DNA of 64,000 bases from Pseudonocardia kunmingensis (GTDB taxonomy: Bacteria > Actinomycetota > Actinomycetes > Mycobacteriales > Pseudonocardiaceae), in contig NZ_VFPA01000001.1 in NCBI RefSeq assembly GCF_006716445.1, positions 62,001-126,000 of the forward strand, given 5' to 3'. The notes beneath the pieces were generated by a model. It had not been told where the DNA came from. It ran no database searches and worked only from the letters and a program-made list of their open reading frames with translations. The position numbers and the translations under genes were made by a program. Positions 24,553 through 33,575 of this stretch are shown piece after piece (within the stretch, counting starts at the first letter, position 1; each line of letters starts with the position of its first letter).

Positions 24553-25760
24553 GACCCGACCTCGTCCCCGGCGTCCCCGAGGACACCCGCCGCGGCGAGC
24601 CGGTCGATCTCGTCGGCGGCGAACTCGAACCGCCGCAGGACCGGCCGTGTGTGCTCCCCGAGCCTGCCCACCCCGTGCCGGACGGTCGCGGGGGAACGGG
24701 ACAGCGTCACGGGGTGGGCGATCGTGCGCGCGGGCGGTTGCTGCGAGACGGGCACGGTGAGCACCGTCTCGTTGTGCCGCACCTGCGTGTGCTCGAGCGC
24801 CTCGGCCAGCGTGAGGGCCGGCGCGCAGAGCACGTCCACCGAGCCGAGCCGCTCGATGCAGTCCGCCGTGGGCCGCTTGCCGAACTCGGGCTCCAGGATC
24901 GCGTTCAGCTCCTGCTTGCCTGCCGCCATCGCCTCCGGCGTCGGATACGCCGCGCCGGCCGAGTCGTCGATCTCGAGAACCCGGCAGATGCGCGTGAACA
25001 CGTCGTCCCGGTAGAACCCGAGCACCGTGATCCAGCCGTCGGCCGTGGCGAAGACGGCGTTCGGGAACCAGTCGGCCACCCAGTTGGTTTCAACGCCGTA
25101 CATCAACTGCGACGTGGCTTCCAGCGTCTGCATCCCCATCGCGACTTCCAGCAGCGAGATGCTGACCTTCTGGCCCTGTCCGGAGCGTTGCCGCTCCATC
25201 AGCGCCAGCAAGATCCCCTGCGCCAACGACATCCCGCTCGCGTAGTCCACGAACGGGGTCGGGCACAGGTGCGGCCGGCCCCCCGGCCCTCCCGAGTGCA
25301 CCGCGATGCCACTGAGCGACTGGGCCACCATGTCCTGCCCACCCATCGTGGCGAGCGGGCCGGTCTCCCCGAAACCCGACGCGGCCGCGTAGACCAGACC
25401 CGGGTGGATCTCGCGCAGCTCCTCGTAGCCAAGGGCGAGGCGTTCCATGACTCCCGGCCGGAAGTTGTGGATGAGGACGTCGACCCGGGGGACGATCCGG
25501 TGCAGGACGCCGCGCGCGGCCGGGTGCTTCAGGTCAAGGCAGATGCACCGCTTGTTCCTGTTGAGCGCAGTGAAGTAGCTGCTCACGAGGCCGTTCGCGG
25601 TGGCGTGCCGGTCCTGCCCGCGGATGGCGTCGCCCCGACCCGGGCGCTCCACCTTGATCACGTCCGCACCGAAGTCGGCGAGTGCCTGTGCGGCCAGCGG
25701 GGCCTGCATGACCTCGCTGATCTCCAGCACGGTGATGCCGTCGAGCGCGGCCACGGTCAT
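24549..25760 (-). CDS. CaiB/BaiF family III CoA-transferase
   Basis: A 403-residue family III CoA-transferase: DFGADVIKVERPGRGD (about 29-44), NRNKRCICLDLK, HNFRPGVMERLALGY and the catalytic aspartate D172 in FVDYASGMSLA. These enzymes move CoA between carboxylates without ATP. It sits between the acyl-CoA dehydrogenase and the binding-protein gene with 4-base overlaps on both sides. Together with the AMP ligase it gives the operon two ways of making the CoA ester. Confidence 0.9.
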   Translation of the reverse strand: MTVAALDGITVLEISEVMQAPLAAQALADFGADVIKVERPGRGDAIRGQDRHATANGLVSSYFTALNRNKRCICLDLKHPAARGVLHRIVPRVDVLIHNFRPGVMERLALGYEELREIHPGLVYAAASGFGETGPLATMGGQDMVAQSLSGIAVHSGGPGGRPHLCPTPFVDYASGMSLAQGILLALMERQRSGQGQKVSISLLEVAMGMQTLEATSQLMYGVETNWVADWFPNAVFATADGWITVLGFYRDDVFTRICRVLEIDDSAGAAYPTPEAMAAGKQELNAILEPEFGKRPTADCIERLGSVDVLCAPALTLAEALEHTQVRHNETVLTVPVSQQPPARTIAHPVTLSRSPATVRHGVGRLGEHTRPVLRRFEFAADEIDRLAAAGVLGDAGDEVGS

Positions 25761-26917
25761 TCGCCCCCGGCCCGCGCGTAGAGCGACTTCGCGATGAGCA
25801 ACCGCTGGATCTGGTTGGTGCCCTCGTAGATCTGCGTGATCTTGGCGTCGCGCATCATGCGCTCCACCGGGAAGTCGCTCAGGTAGCCGTATCCGCCGTG
25901 CAGCTGCACCGCGTCGGTGGTGACGGCCATCGCCGTGTCCGTGCACAACAGCTTCGCCATGGCCGCCTCCGCCCGCGCGTGCGCACCGCCGCGCATGATC
26001 GTCCGGACCGTGTGGTAGAGCAGCGCCCGCGACGACTCCACCCGGACCGCCATGTCCGCGACCATGCCGCGCACCAGCTGGAAGCGGGACACCTTCTGGC
26101 CGAACGCGTCGCGCTCGGCGGTGTACCGGATCGACTCGTCGAGGCCACCCTGCGCGATGCCGAGGGCCTGGGCGGCGATGATGGGGCGGCTGTAGACGAG
26201 CGAGCCCATGATGTAGTCGTAGCCCCGGCCCGGGTCCCCCACCACGCGCCAGCCCGGGATCCGGCAACTCTCCAGCAGCACGTCGGCGGTCGGGCTCCCC
26301 CGGTGGCCCATCTTCTTCTCCGGCCGTCCGAAGGAGACACCCGGGTCGTCCCGGTGGACCATGAACACCGCGTAGCCCTTCTCCCCCGTCCTGGCCAGTA
26401 CCGCGTACCAGTCCGACCAACCGGCGTTGGTGATGAAGCACTTGCGGCCGTCGAGCATCCAGCCGTCGCCGTCCGGCTGAGCCCGCGTGCTCAGGCTGGC
26501 CAGGTCCGAACCCGAATGCGGTTCCGTGAGGCTGAAGGACACCCCGCTGACGCCGGACGCGGCGCCCGGAACGATCTCTTGGAGCAGCTCCGGCGCGCCG
26601 TGCGCGAGGGCGGCGTGCAGGCCCACCCAGGACCCGAGGAGCGTGAGCGCCGAGGTGGAACAGACGCGAGCGATCTCCTCGATGCAGATCACCTGCGCCA
26701 TCAGGTCGGCGCCCTGGCCGCCGTACTCCTCCGGGAAGGGCAGCCCCGTCAGGCTGGCCGAACGCATCGCGTCCCAGGACGCCTGCGGGAACATCCCGGT
26801 GGCGTCGGTCTCCGCGGCGTGCGGGGCGATCTTCTCCACGGCGATCTCGCGGACCTGCGCGCGGAACTCCGCAAGCTCGTCGTCTTCGGTTGCCAGTGCT
26901 GTGGTGTGCGAGTTCAT
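25757..26917 (-). CDS. Acyl-CoA dehydrogenase
   Basis: A 386-residue flavoprotein with the family landmarks LTEPHSGSDLAS (FAD/substrate loop), FITNAGWSDWY and, near the end, LHGGYGYLSDFPVERMMRDA and ITQIYEGTNQIQR with the catalytic Glu. It forms an alpha,beta double bond in an acyl-CoA, probably passing electrons to ETF. The ATG at 26917 follows GAGGAGC; an earlier in-frame ATG gives a Pro-rich lead that is not family-like. It overlaps the downstream CoA-transferase by four bases. Confidence 0.92.
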   Translation of the reverse strand: MNSHTTALATEDDELAEFRAQVREIAVEKIAPHAAETDATGMFPQASWDAMRSASLTGLPFPEEYGGQGADLMAQVICIEEIARVCSTSALTLLGSWVGLHAALAHGAPELLQEIVPGAASGVSGVSFSLTEPHSGSDLASLSTRAQPDGDGWMLDGRKCFITNAGWSDWYAVLARTGEKGYAVFMVHRDDPGVSFGRPEKKMGHRGSPTADVLLESCRIPGWRVVGDPGRGYDYIMGSLVYSRPIIAAQALGIAQGGLDESIRYTAERDAFGQKVSRFQLVRGMVADMAVRVESSRALLYHTVRTIMRGGAHARAEAAMAKLLCTDTAMAVTTDAVQLHGGYGYLSDFPVERMMRDAKITQIYEGTNQIQRLLIAKSLYARAGGE

Positions 26918-26959
26918 GGGGGCTCCTCTTCGAAGCTCAGAAGGGGGTGGCGGGGGCAC

Positions 26960-28099
26960 TCAGATGGGGGGCCAGGTCAGCCCCTGCACGGCTCGGGGTT
27001 CGTCCGGCAGGGCCGCAGCGATCTGGTCGGCGTCCAGCCCGAGCTCGCCCAGCACCGCCTCGGTCTGGTCCGCCGGCTCGGCCGGCGCCGCCACCCCGGG
27101 CGTCCGCGACAGCAGCGGTACCGGCGGCCCTTCCGGGAACGCGAGCGCGCCGTGCCGAGCGCGGATCTGCGGGTGGCCGTGCACCTCGTCCGGCGCCAGC
27201 ACCGCCGTCACGCAGGCGTCGGTGCCCTCCAAGTGCTCGGCCCACTCGTCCCGCGTCCGTTCCAGGAACTTCTGGCTCAGCACCTTCTCGATCTGCGGCC
27301 AGGCGGACGGCGACATGTGCTGCGGGCAGTCGCCGAGGCCGAGCCCGTCCCACAGCGCGCGGAAGAATGCGTCCTCCAACGCTCCCACCGCGACGTACCG
27401 GCCGTCGGCGCACTCGTAGCAGCGGTAGAAGGGCGCCTCACCGCCGAGCAGGCCGCGCCCCCGGTCCGGCAGGGTCGGCTGCCCCCACACGGAGTAGTGC
27501 TGGACCATCATCGCGACGACGCCGTCGACCATCGCGGCGTCGACGTGCTGGCCCCGTCCGGAGCGTTCCCGCTCCAGCAACGCCGAGACGATCCCGAACG
27601 CCGCCAGCATCCCGCCACCCCCGTAGTCGGCGAGCAGGTTGAGCGGGGGCAACGGCGGTCTGTCGACCGGCCCCACCGCCCCCAGCAGGCCGGACAGCGC
27701 CAGGTAGTTGATGTCGTGACCGGCGGTCGTCGCCAGCGGGCCGTCCTGCCCGTAGCCGGTGAGCGAGCAGTACACCAGGCGCGGGTTCACCGCGGACAGC
27801 TCCGCGTATCCGGCACCGAGCCGGTCGGCCACCCCCGGGCGGAAGCCTTCGAGCAGGACGTCCGCCTCGGACACCAGCCGGCGCAGCGCGGCCCGACCGC
27901 CGTCCCGCTTCAGATCCAGGCTGATGAACCTCTTGCCCCGGCTGAGCGCGGTCAGCGGCAGCCCCGACCGGCCGCCGCCCACGACGATCACCTCTGCGCC
28001 GAGGTCGGCCAGCATCATGGAGCACAACGGGCCGGGGGCCAGCCGGCTCATATCGATCACCCGGATGCCGTGCAGGGCGCCGGCGGGCGGTGGTGTCAC
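26960..28099 (-). CDS. Family III CoA-transferase fold, alpha-methylacyl-CoA racemase-like
   Basis: A 379-residue protein of the CaiB/BaiF fold. The segment AGHDINYLALSGLLG (126-140) with H128 and the later D158 (LLADYGGGGM) match the His/Asp pair of alpha-methylacyl-CoA racemase, which inverts the 2-methyl centre of acyl-CoAs. That fits an operon that imports branched acids and oxidises their CoA esters: the racemase would supply the stereoisomer accepted by the dehydrogenase. GTG at 28099 overlaps the LivF stop (GTGA). A true CoA-transferase role is the alternative. Confidence 0.82.
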   Translation of the reverse strand: MTPPPAGALHGIRVIDMSRLAPGPLCSMMLADLGAEVIVVGGGRSGLPLTALSRGKRFISLDLKRDGGRAALRRLVSEADVLLEGFRPGVADRLGAGYAELSAVNPRLVYCSLTGYGQDGPLATTAGHDINYLALSGLLGAVGPVDRPPLPPLNLLADYGGGGMLAAFGIVSALLERERSGRGQHVDAAMVDGVVAMMVQHYSVWGQPTLPDRGRGLLGGEAPFYRCYECADGRYVAVGALEDAFFRALWDGLGLGDCPQHMSPSAWPQIEKVLSQKFLERTRDEWAEHLEGTDACVTAVLAPDEVHGHPQIRARHGALAFPEGPPVPLLSRTPGVAAPAEPADQTEAVLGELGLDADQIAAALPDEPRAVQGLTWPPI

Positions 28100-28869
28100 G
28101 ATCGCTCCCCGTCCTTCGAGAGGTAGGCGGCGGCGATCACGTCGCGCCGCAGTTCGTCGCGGGTCCCCTCGGCGACCAGCTCGCCTCCGACGATCACCAC
28201 GAACCGGTCGGCCATCGCGGCCGCGAACGCGTGGTTCTGCTCGGCGATCAGCAGTCCGATGCCGCGCCCACGGAGCAGTGCGAACAGCCGGGTGAGGTCC
28301 CGCAAGATCGTGGGGGCGAGCCCCTGGGACGGTTCGTCCAGCGCGAGCAGCTTCGGCCGCCCCGCCAGCGCCATCCCGATGGCGAGCATCTGTTGCTCGC
28401 CTCCGCTCAACGCGGAGGCGGGTTGCGACAACCGGGACCGCAGGCTGGGGAACAGGTCCAGGACCTCGGCGTAGACCGTGTCGCGCTCGTTCCGCGGGGC
28501 CAGTCGCGCACCGAGGAGGAGGTTCTCCCGCACCGTGAGCGAGCCGAAGCAGTTCCCCCGCCCCTCCGGGACGAGGGCCAGACCCGCGGCAGCACGCCGG
28601 TGAGCGGGCAGCGCCTCGATCCGGTGACCACCGACCCGGATGGCCCCGCCACCGCGCACCTGGCCGCCGAGCGCGCCCAGCAGGCTGCTCTTCCCTGCGC
28701 CGTTGGGGCCGAGCACGGTGACGACCTCGCGCTCCGCGACGGTGAGGCTGATGTTCCGGCAGACCTCGATCCGCCCGTACCGCGCGGACACGCCCTCGCA
28801 CGTCAGCGCCGGTTCCATCGTGGCGCTGGCAGCGCGGATGCGCGCGGCGCTCTCGTCAGCGGTCGTCAT
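28096..28869 (-). CDS. livF: Branched-chain amino acid-type ABC transporter ATPase LivF
   Basis: A 257-residue ATPase with Walker A GPNGAGKS (K60), signature LSGGEQQMLAIGMAL, Walker B LLALDEPSQGL and the LivF-typical LVPEGRGNCFGSLTVRENL. It powers the LivHM permease with LivG. The substrate is likely an organic acid and not an amino acid, given the CoA-ester genes in the same operon. ATG 28869 overlaps the LivG stop. Confidence 0.93.
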   Translation of the reverse strand: MTTADESAARIRAASATMEPALTCEGVSARYGRIEVCRNISLTVAEREVVTVLGPNGAGKSSLLGALGGQVRGGGAIRVGGHRIEALPAHRRAAAGLALVPEGRGNCFGSLTVRENLLLGARLAPRNERDTVYAEVLDLFPSLRSRLSQPASALSGGEQQMLAIGMALAGRPKLLALDEPSQGLAPTILRDLTRLFALLRGRGIGLLIAEQNHAFAAAMADRFVVIVGGELVAEGTRDELRRDVIAAAYLSKDGERS

Positions 28870-29645
28870 GTCGTCTCCAGTGCGCTGTCCTCGTCGGTCA
28901 CGCCCAGGTAGACGTCGACCACCCGCGGGTCCTCGGCGACGACGCCGGGCGCGCCCTCGGCCAGGACCGCGCCGCGCTCCAGCACCACCACGTGCTCGCT
29001 CACGTCCTGGACGAGGACGAAGTTGTGCTCGACGAGCAGCACGCCGACTCCCTCCCCGGCCACCCGGCGGATCTCGCTGACCAGCAGCTGCTGCTCGTCG
29101 GTGGTCAGGCCGGCCGCCGGTTCGTCCAGCAGCAGGTACTTCGGGCGCATCGCCATCGCCCGGGCCACGTCGACGATCCGGACGAGCCCCATCGGCAGCT
29201 CCGAGAGCCGGTGGCCGGCGTGACCCTCGAGACCGAACCGCTCCAGCAGCTCGTCGACCTCGGTGGCGAGACGGCGTTCCTCCCGCTGCACCCGGGGTGT
29301 CCGGATCAGCGCGGCCAGCAGCCCGGACCGGGTCGAGGGCAGGAACCCGCACAGCACGGTCTCCCGCACCGTCGCCTCCACGTCGACGCGGGGAGTTTGG
29401 AAGGTGCGGGCGAGGCCGAGGCGGGCGCGCCCGTCGGCGGCCACCCGGGTGACGTCGCGCCCGTCCACAAGAACGCTGCCCGCAGTCGGAGAGACGAACC
29501 CCGAGATCGTGTTGAACAGCGTGGTCTTCCCGGAACCGTTGGGGCCGATCACCGCGCAGACCCGGCCGCGGTCGACCGCCAGGTCGACCTCCTTCAGCGC
29601 GGTGACCCCGCCGAACTGCACGGTGGCACTCCTGACGTCGATCAC
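28866..29645 (-). CDS. livG: Branched-chain amino acid-type ABC transporter ATPase LivG
   Basis: A 259-residue ATPase with Walker A GPNGSGKTT (K40), Walker B YLLLDEPAAGL and LARTFQTPRV, typical of LivG. The signature region reads LSELPMGLVRIVDVARAM, a variant of the usual LSxGQ motif. GTG 29645 overlaps the LivM stop by four bases. Confidence 0.93.
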   Translation of the reverse strand: MIDVRSATVQFGGVTALKEVDLAVDRGRVCAVIGPNGSGKTTLFNTISGFVSPTAGSVLVDGRDVTRVAADGRARLGLARTFQTPRVDVEATVRETVLCGFLPSTRSGLLAALIRTPRVQREERRLATEVDELLERFGLEGHAGHRLSELPMGLVRIVDVARAMAMRPKYLLLDEPAAGLTTDEQQLLVSEIRRVAGEGVGVLLVEHNFVLVQDVSEHVVVLERGAVLAEGAPGVVAEDPRVVDVYLGVTDEDSALETT

Positions 29646-30661
29646 CCGCCGGCCCCCTTCCTGGTCGGCGCAGCGACCAGCGGCCGCGTCTCGTCCCGCA
29701 CCGGGGCGGCTGGGCCCTGCTCCCCGCGCCCGTTGCGGCGACGGGAGCGAAGCGGCCAACCCATCCCCAGCAGGCCCTTCGGCAGGACGAGGAGGGCGAG
29801 GATGAGGACGGCGCCGTAGAACAGGCCCTTGGCCTCCTCAGCCGGGAGGAACTGGTCGGCGACGGTGAGCAGTGCTGCGCCCACCACCGGCCCCAGCACC
29901 GTTGCGGCCCCGCCGATCACCGCCATGAGCAGCACCGAGATGGACAGGTTGGTGTCCAGCGACTCGGGCCCGACGTAGGTGATGTAGTGGGCGTACAGCC
30001 AGCCCGCGAGGCCGGTGACGGCGGCGGACAGGGCGAACAGCGAGCCCAGCGTGTGCGGCACGTTCACCCCGTCGGCGGCGGCCCGGATCCGGTCGTGCCG
30101 GATCGTGCGCAGGGCTCGCCCCCGTGCCGACGCCCGCAGGTTCGAGTACAGCGCGACCACGACGACGACACAGGCCCAGCCGAGGTAGTGGAACGAGACG
30201 AAGGTGGGCGCGATCGAGACCTCCGGTGCCCCGGACAGCCCGATGTACCCCCCGGTGAGGTCGCCGCCCTGCCGGACCGCCGTGTAGAAGATCTCCCCGA
30301 ACGCGAACGTCGCGATGGAGAGCGAGAGCGCCGCGAGCCGGGTGACCACGCGGGCGAGCGGGTAGGCGACGGCGGCCGGTACCACGATCGCCAGCAGCAG
30401 ACCCAGGTACGGCGAGAGGTCCCACCTGATGGTGACGATGCTGGTGGCGTAGGCGCCCATCGCCGCGAAGGCGGCCTGGGCGATCGACAGGATCCCGGCC
30501 TGTCCCCAACTCAGGCCGACCGACAGTGCGATCAGTGCGTAGATCGCGATGGTCACCGAGGTGTCGGTCGCCACGGCGGACAGCGGCACGACGGTGCTCG
30601 CCAGCGCCACGGCGACCAGCAGGACCAGCGCCGGTCGCTGCCGGTGGAGCAGGTCGGTCAT
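29642..30661 (-). CDS. livM: Branched-chain amino acid-type ABC permease LivM
   Basis: A 339-residue membrane protein with about ten hydrophobic segments and LivM landmarks: LSVGLSWGQAGILSIAQAAF near the second helix, GGYIGLSG and the C-terminal VIGGAATVLGPVVGAALL loop. It forms the pore with LivH. ATG 30661 overlaps the LivH stop (ATGA). The C-terminal tail after the last helix is long and Arg-rich. Confidence 0.92.
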   Translation of the reverse strand: MTDLLHRQRPALVLLVAVALASTVVPLSAVATDTSVTIAIYALIALSVGLSWGQAGILSIAQAAFAAMGAYATSIVTIRWDLSPYLGLLLAIVVPAAVAYPLARVVTRLAALSLSIATFAFGEIFYTAVRQGGDLTGGYIGLSGAPEVSIAPTFVSFHYLGWACVVVVVALYSNLRASARGRALRTIRHDRIRAAADGVNVPHTLGSLFALSAAVTGLAGWLYAHYITYVGPESLDTNLSISVLLMAVIGGAATVLGPVVGAALLTVADQFLPAEEAKGLFYGAVLILALLVLPKGLLGMGWPLRSRRRNGRGEQGPAAPVRDETRPLVAAPTRKGAGG

Positions 30662-31509
30662 GGCCGCACCTCCGCCGCGGACAGCCGGCCGAGGCGCCCG
30701 GAGGCGAGCATGGCCAGGATGAACAGCAGCGGGATCGCCGCGGACCATCCGCCCGAGATGTAGCCACCGGCGAGTGCCTCCACGACGCCGATCGCGATCC
30801 CGCCGGCGAACGCCCGCATCGGACGCATCCCGAAGACCAGCGCCGAGCCGATGGCCAGCAGTCCGAGCTGCAGCACGCTCGTGTAGTCCATGCCGGTCGT
30901 GTAGAGGACGAGGACGCCGGCCGCCGCCGCCATCAGGCCCCCGGAGACGAAGGTGAGGAACTGGACCCGGCGCACCGGAATTCCGGCGAGCCCAGCACCC
31001 ACCGCGTTGACCGCGCTCGCGCGCATCGCGCGTCCCAGCGACGTCCGGTACAGCAGCAGGAGCAGCCCGACGAGCATGCCGACCGCCAACCCCAGGTTGA
31101 TCGCGCCCTGCGGGCTCACCCGGATCGTCCCGACCTGCCAGAACTCCGTGAACGCACGCGCGACGAACGGGTCGGAGCCCATGCTCCACAGCACCACCGA
31201 GGCGAGCGCGATGCTGAACCCGAACGTCGCGAGGACCACCGTGACCGGGTCCGGCGCACCGGCGCGGGCGAGGATCACGAAGAGCGTGCCGACGGTCGCG
31301 GCGGCGAGCACGCCGGCGCCGAGTCCGACAAGCACACCGGTGACGCCGCCGACGACGGAGGCCAGCGCGCCGGAGAGCACGGCGTACCCGCCGACGGCGA
31401 GGTCCACCGTGTCGGTGGTTGTGTAGACCAGCGTGAGCGGAATGGCCAACAGGCCGTAGGTCACCCCGACCAGGACCCCGTGGATGAGGAATTCGACGAA
31501 TGTCGACAC
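30658..31509 (-). CDS. livH: Branched-chain amino acid-type ABC permease LivH
   Basis: A 283-residue permease of the LivH type: GVTYGLLAIPLTLVYTTTDTVDLAVGG at the N-terminus and GLAGIPVRRVQFLTFV in the central EAA-like loop. The GTG at 31509 has AAGGAG about seven bases upstream. It follows the GH88/105-type gene by only 24 bp, so the importer may be co-transcribed with the sugar-acid genes upstream (31534-34851). Confidence 0.92.
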   Translation of the reverse strand: MSTFVEFLIHGVLVGVTYGLLAIPLTLVYTTTDTVDLAVGGYAVLSGALASVVGGVTGVLVGLGAGVLAAATVGTLFVILARAGAPDPVTVVLATFGFSIALASVVLWSMGSDPFVARAFTEFWQVGTIRVSPQGAINLGLAVGMLVGLLLLLYRTSLGRAMRASAVNAVGAGLAGIPVRRVQFLTFVSGGLMAAAAGVLVLYTTGMDYTSVLQLGLLAIGSALVFGMRPMRAFAGGIAIGVVEALAGGYISGGWSAAIPLLFILAMLASGRLGRLSAAEVRP

Positions 31510-31533
31510 CGTTGTCTCCTTCTCCGGCCGGCG

Positions 31534-32577
31534 TCAGCCGGGCAGCCCGAGGGGCTTGCGGAGCGCGTCGCAGGCGAGCAGGAAGAAGCCCTGCCCGAAC
31601 GGGGTCACACCGAACGGGACCCCGGGGCCACCGGGCGGCACCGAGACGCCGCGGACCGCTCCGTCCTCGCTCACCTCACCGCTCACGACGCGGACGGCGC
31701 GCACCGCGGCGTCGATCAGCTCGGGGTCGACCAGTCCCTGCTCCACCGCCTTCGCCGCGGCGTAGGCGAACATCACGCTGCCCGACGACTCCAGCGGCGA
31801 GTCCGGGTCGTCGAGGATGTTGCGGAGGTACCCGGTGCGGTCCTGGTGACGCGCCATCGCGCTCAGGGTGCGGACCGCCGCATCCGCCAGCCACCGGCTC
31901 TTCTCGTGGTCCGGGCACAGCTCCAGCAGCTGCACGGCTGCGGCCACCAGCCATCCGTTGCCGCGGGACCAGAAGGTGGACTGGGGGAACGAGTTCGGTG
32001 TCTCGCGCCAGGCGTGCCGCGCGAGGTGCGCCTGCGGGTCGACCAGGTGCTGGACATGCACGTCGAACTGGTGGAACGCCTCGTCGACGTAGGCGGTGTC
32101 CCCGGTCACCGTGCCGAAGCGGGCGAGGAAGGGGCACATCATGTAGACGAAGTCCACCCAGAGCTCAGGGCCGTCCTTGTGCGACCAGATGCCGCCGTCG
32201 CTGGTGCGCGGTGCCCGCATCAGCGCTGCGACCTGGCGTTCGGCAGCCTCGAGGTAGCGGGCGTCGCCGGTCCGCTGGTGCAGCTCCAGCAGCGGGTACC
32301 CGAAGCTCGAGCTGAGCGGGCCGTGCGGGGTCGCGCGCCCCACGTGGCTGCCCGCAGGGAAGTACTCGGGTTCGCTGAACGACAGGTTGCCCTGCGAGTT
32401 CTGGGTGGCGACGGCCCGATCGAGCCAGCCCTTGACGACGGCGACCTCCTGGTCGTCCCCGCAGGCCAGTACACCGCTCATCGCCGACGCGCGCTGCCAG
32501 TCGTCACGCTGCCGGTCGATCGTGATCGTGTACGTGAGGACCCGCTTGACCACGCTCTCGAGGTTCTGTTCGCTCAC
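31534..32577 (-). CDS. Glycoside hydrolase family 88/105-type protein (unsaturated uronyl hydrolase-like)
   Basis: A 347-residue alpha/alpha-barrel protein like YesR/YteR unsaturated rhamnogalacturonyl hydrolases. Recognisable parts are HKDGPELWVDFVYMMCPFLARFG with the catalytic-type Asp, FWSRGNGWLVAAAVQLL (the WxRGNGW motif) and GVTPFGQGFFLLA at the end. These enzymes hydrate the 4,5 double bond of uronic acids left by polysaccharide lyases. No signal peptide is present, so it acts in the cytoplasm. GTG 32577 lies three bases after the alcohol dehydrogenase stop. Neighbouring dehydrogenases fit sugar-acid breakdown. Confidence 0.85.
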   Translation of the reverse strand: MSEQNLESVVKRVLTYTITIDRQRDDWQRASAMSGVLACGDDQEVAVVKGWLDRAVATQNSQGNLSFSEPEYFPAGSHVGRATPHGPLSSSFGYPLLELHQRTGDARYLEAAERQVAALMRAPRTSDGGIWSHKDGPELWVDFVYMMCPFLARFGTVTGDTAYVDEAFHQFDVHVQHLVDPQAHLARHAWRETPNSFPQSTFWSRGNGWLVAAAVQLLELCPDHEKSRWLADAAVRTLSAMARHQDRTGYLRNILDDPDSPLESSGSVMFAYAAAKAVEQGLVDPELIDAAVRAVRVVSGEVSEDGAVRGVSVPPGGPGVPFGVTPFGQGFFLLACDALRKPLGLPG

Positions 32578-32580
32578 CTG

Positions 32581-33549
32581 TCAGCCCTTTCGTGCATCGA
32601 TGATGACTTTCAGTTCGAGTCCGGACCCGAGTCGTTCGAAGGCCGCCGCGGCATCGCCGAGCGGCACCGTGGACGTGATCAACACGTGGGGATCGATGCA
32701 TCCGGATGCCAGCGCCACGACCGCCGCATCGATGTCGGGACGCTCGTAGGTCCGCGTGCCGACCACATCCAGCTCGCGGAAGGCGACGTCCTGCAGATCG
32801 AACGGGGTACTGCCCGGGTAGATCCCGACGACCACCAGGGTCCCGCCCGTCGCCACCGCCCCCGTGACCCCAGGCGACACGGCGGGGTGTCCCGTGCAGT
32901 CGAACACCACCGGGGCCTGCGGGGGCCGCGCCGGCACCTCGAACCCGAGCTGCCGCGCCGCCTCCGCCCGATGTTCGATCGGCTCGCTGAACGTGATCGC
33001 CGAGCACCCGGTCGCCTGGGCCAGCAGGCCGACGAGCAGGCCGATCGGCCCGGCGCCCACGACGTGCACGGCGTCCTCGGGGCGCACCCCGCTCCGGCGG
33101 AGCGCGCGGGAGGCCACCGCCGTCGGCTCGATCAACGCAGCCGTGTGCAGGTCCAGACCGGGAGGCAGTGCTACCAACCCTCCTTCGGGAGCCGCCAATT
33201 GCGTCGCCAACCCGCCGGGAACGTCAATGCCCAGGAGCCCCAGCCGATCGCAGATATGGCTCAGGTCCGTGCGGCACGGGACGCACTCCCCGCAGGAGAG
33301 GGAGGGGTTGACGAACACCGGGGTCCCGGCCGCGATGCCGCCGGTCTCGGCCGCGGTCCAGCCGACGATCTCGTGGCCGAGCACGACACCCGGCTTCGCA
33401 CGCGGATGCAGGCCCTGCCAGATGTGCAGGTCCGTTCCGCAGATGCCCGCGTAGGCGACGTCCACCACGGCCCAGCCCGGAGACGCCGCGGGGGCCGGTT
33501 TCTCGGCGACCGAGACCACGCCCGCGCCGCCCCATTGCACTGCCCGCAT
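32581..33549 (-). CDS. Zinc-dependent alcohol dehydrogenase (MDR family)
   Basis: A 322-residue medium-chain dehydrogenase. Catalytic zinc ligands C37 and H59-E60 (GICGTD, GHE), four structural-zinc cysteines C86, C89, C92, C100 and the VGAGPIGLLVGLLAQ nucleotide-binding loop are all present. It is a little short for the family (about 340-350). It should oxidise a polyol or sugar-derived alcohol with NAD. ATG 33549 is preceded by AGGAGGGC. Confidence 0.9.
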   Translation of the reverse strand: MRAVQWGGAGVVSVAEKPAPAASPGWAVVDVAYAGICGTDLHIWQGLHPRAKPGVVLGHEIVGWTAAETGGIAAGTPVFVNPSLSCGECVPCRTDLSHICDRLGLLGIDVPGGLATQLAAPEGGLVALPPGLDLHTAALIEPTAVASRALRRSGVRPEDAVHVVGAGPIGLLVGLLAQATGCSAITFSEPIEHRAEAARQLGFEVPARPPQAPVVFDCTGHPAVSPGVTGAVATGGTLVVVGIYPGSTPFDLQDVAFRELDVVGTRTYERPDIDAAVVALASGCIDPHVLITSTVPLGDAAAAFERLGSGLELKVIIDARKG

Positions 33550-33575
33550 CGATGTGCCCTCCTGATCGGGACCGC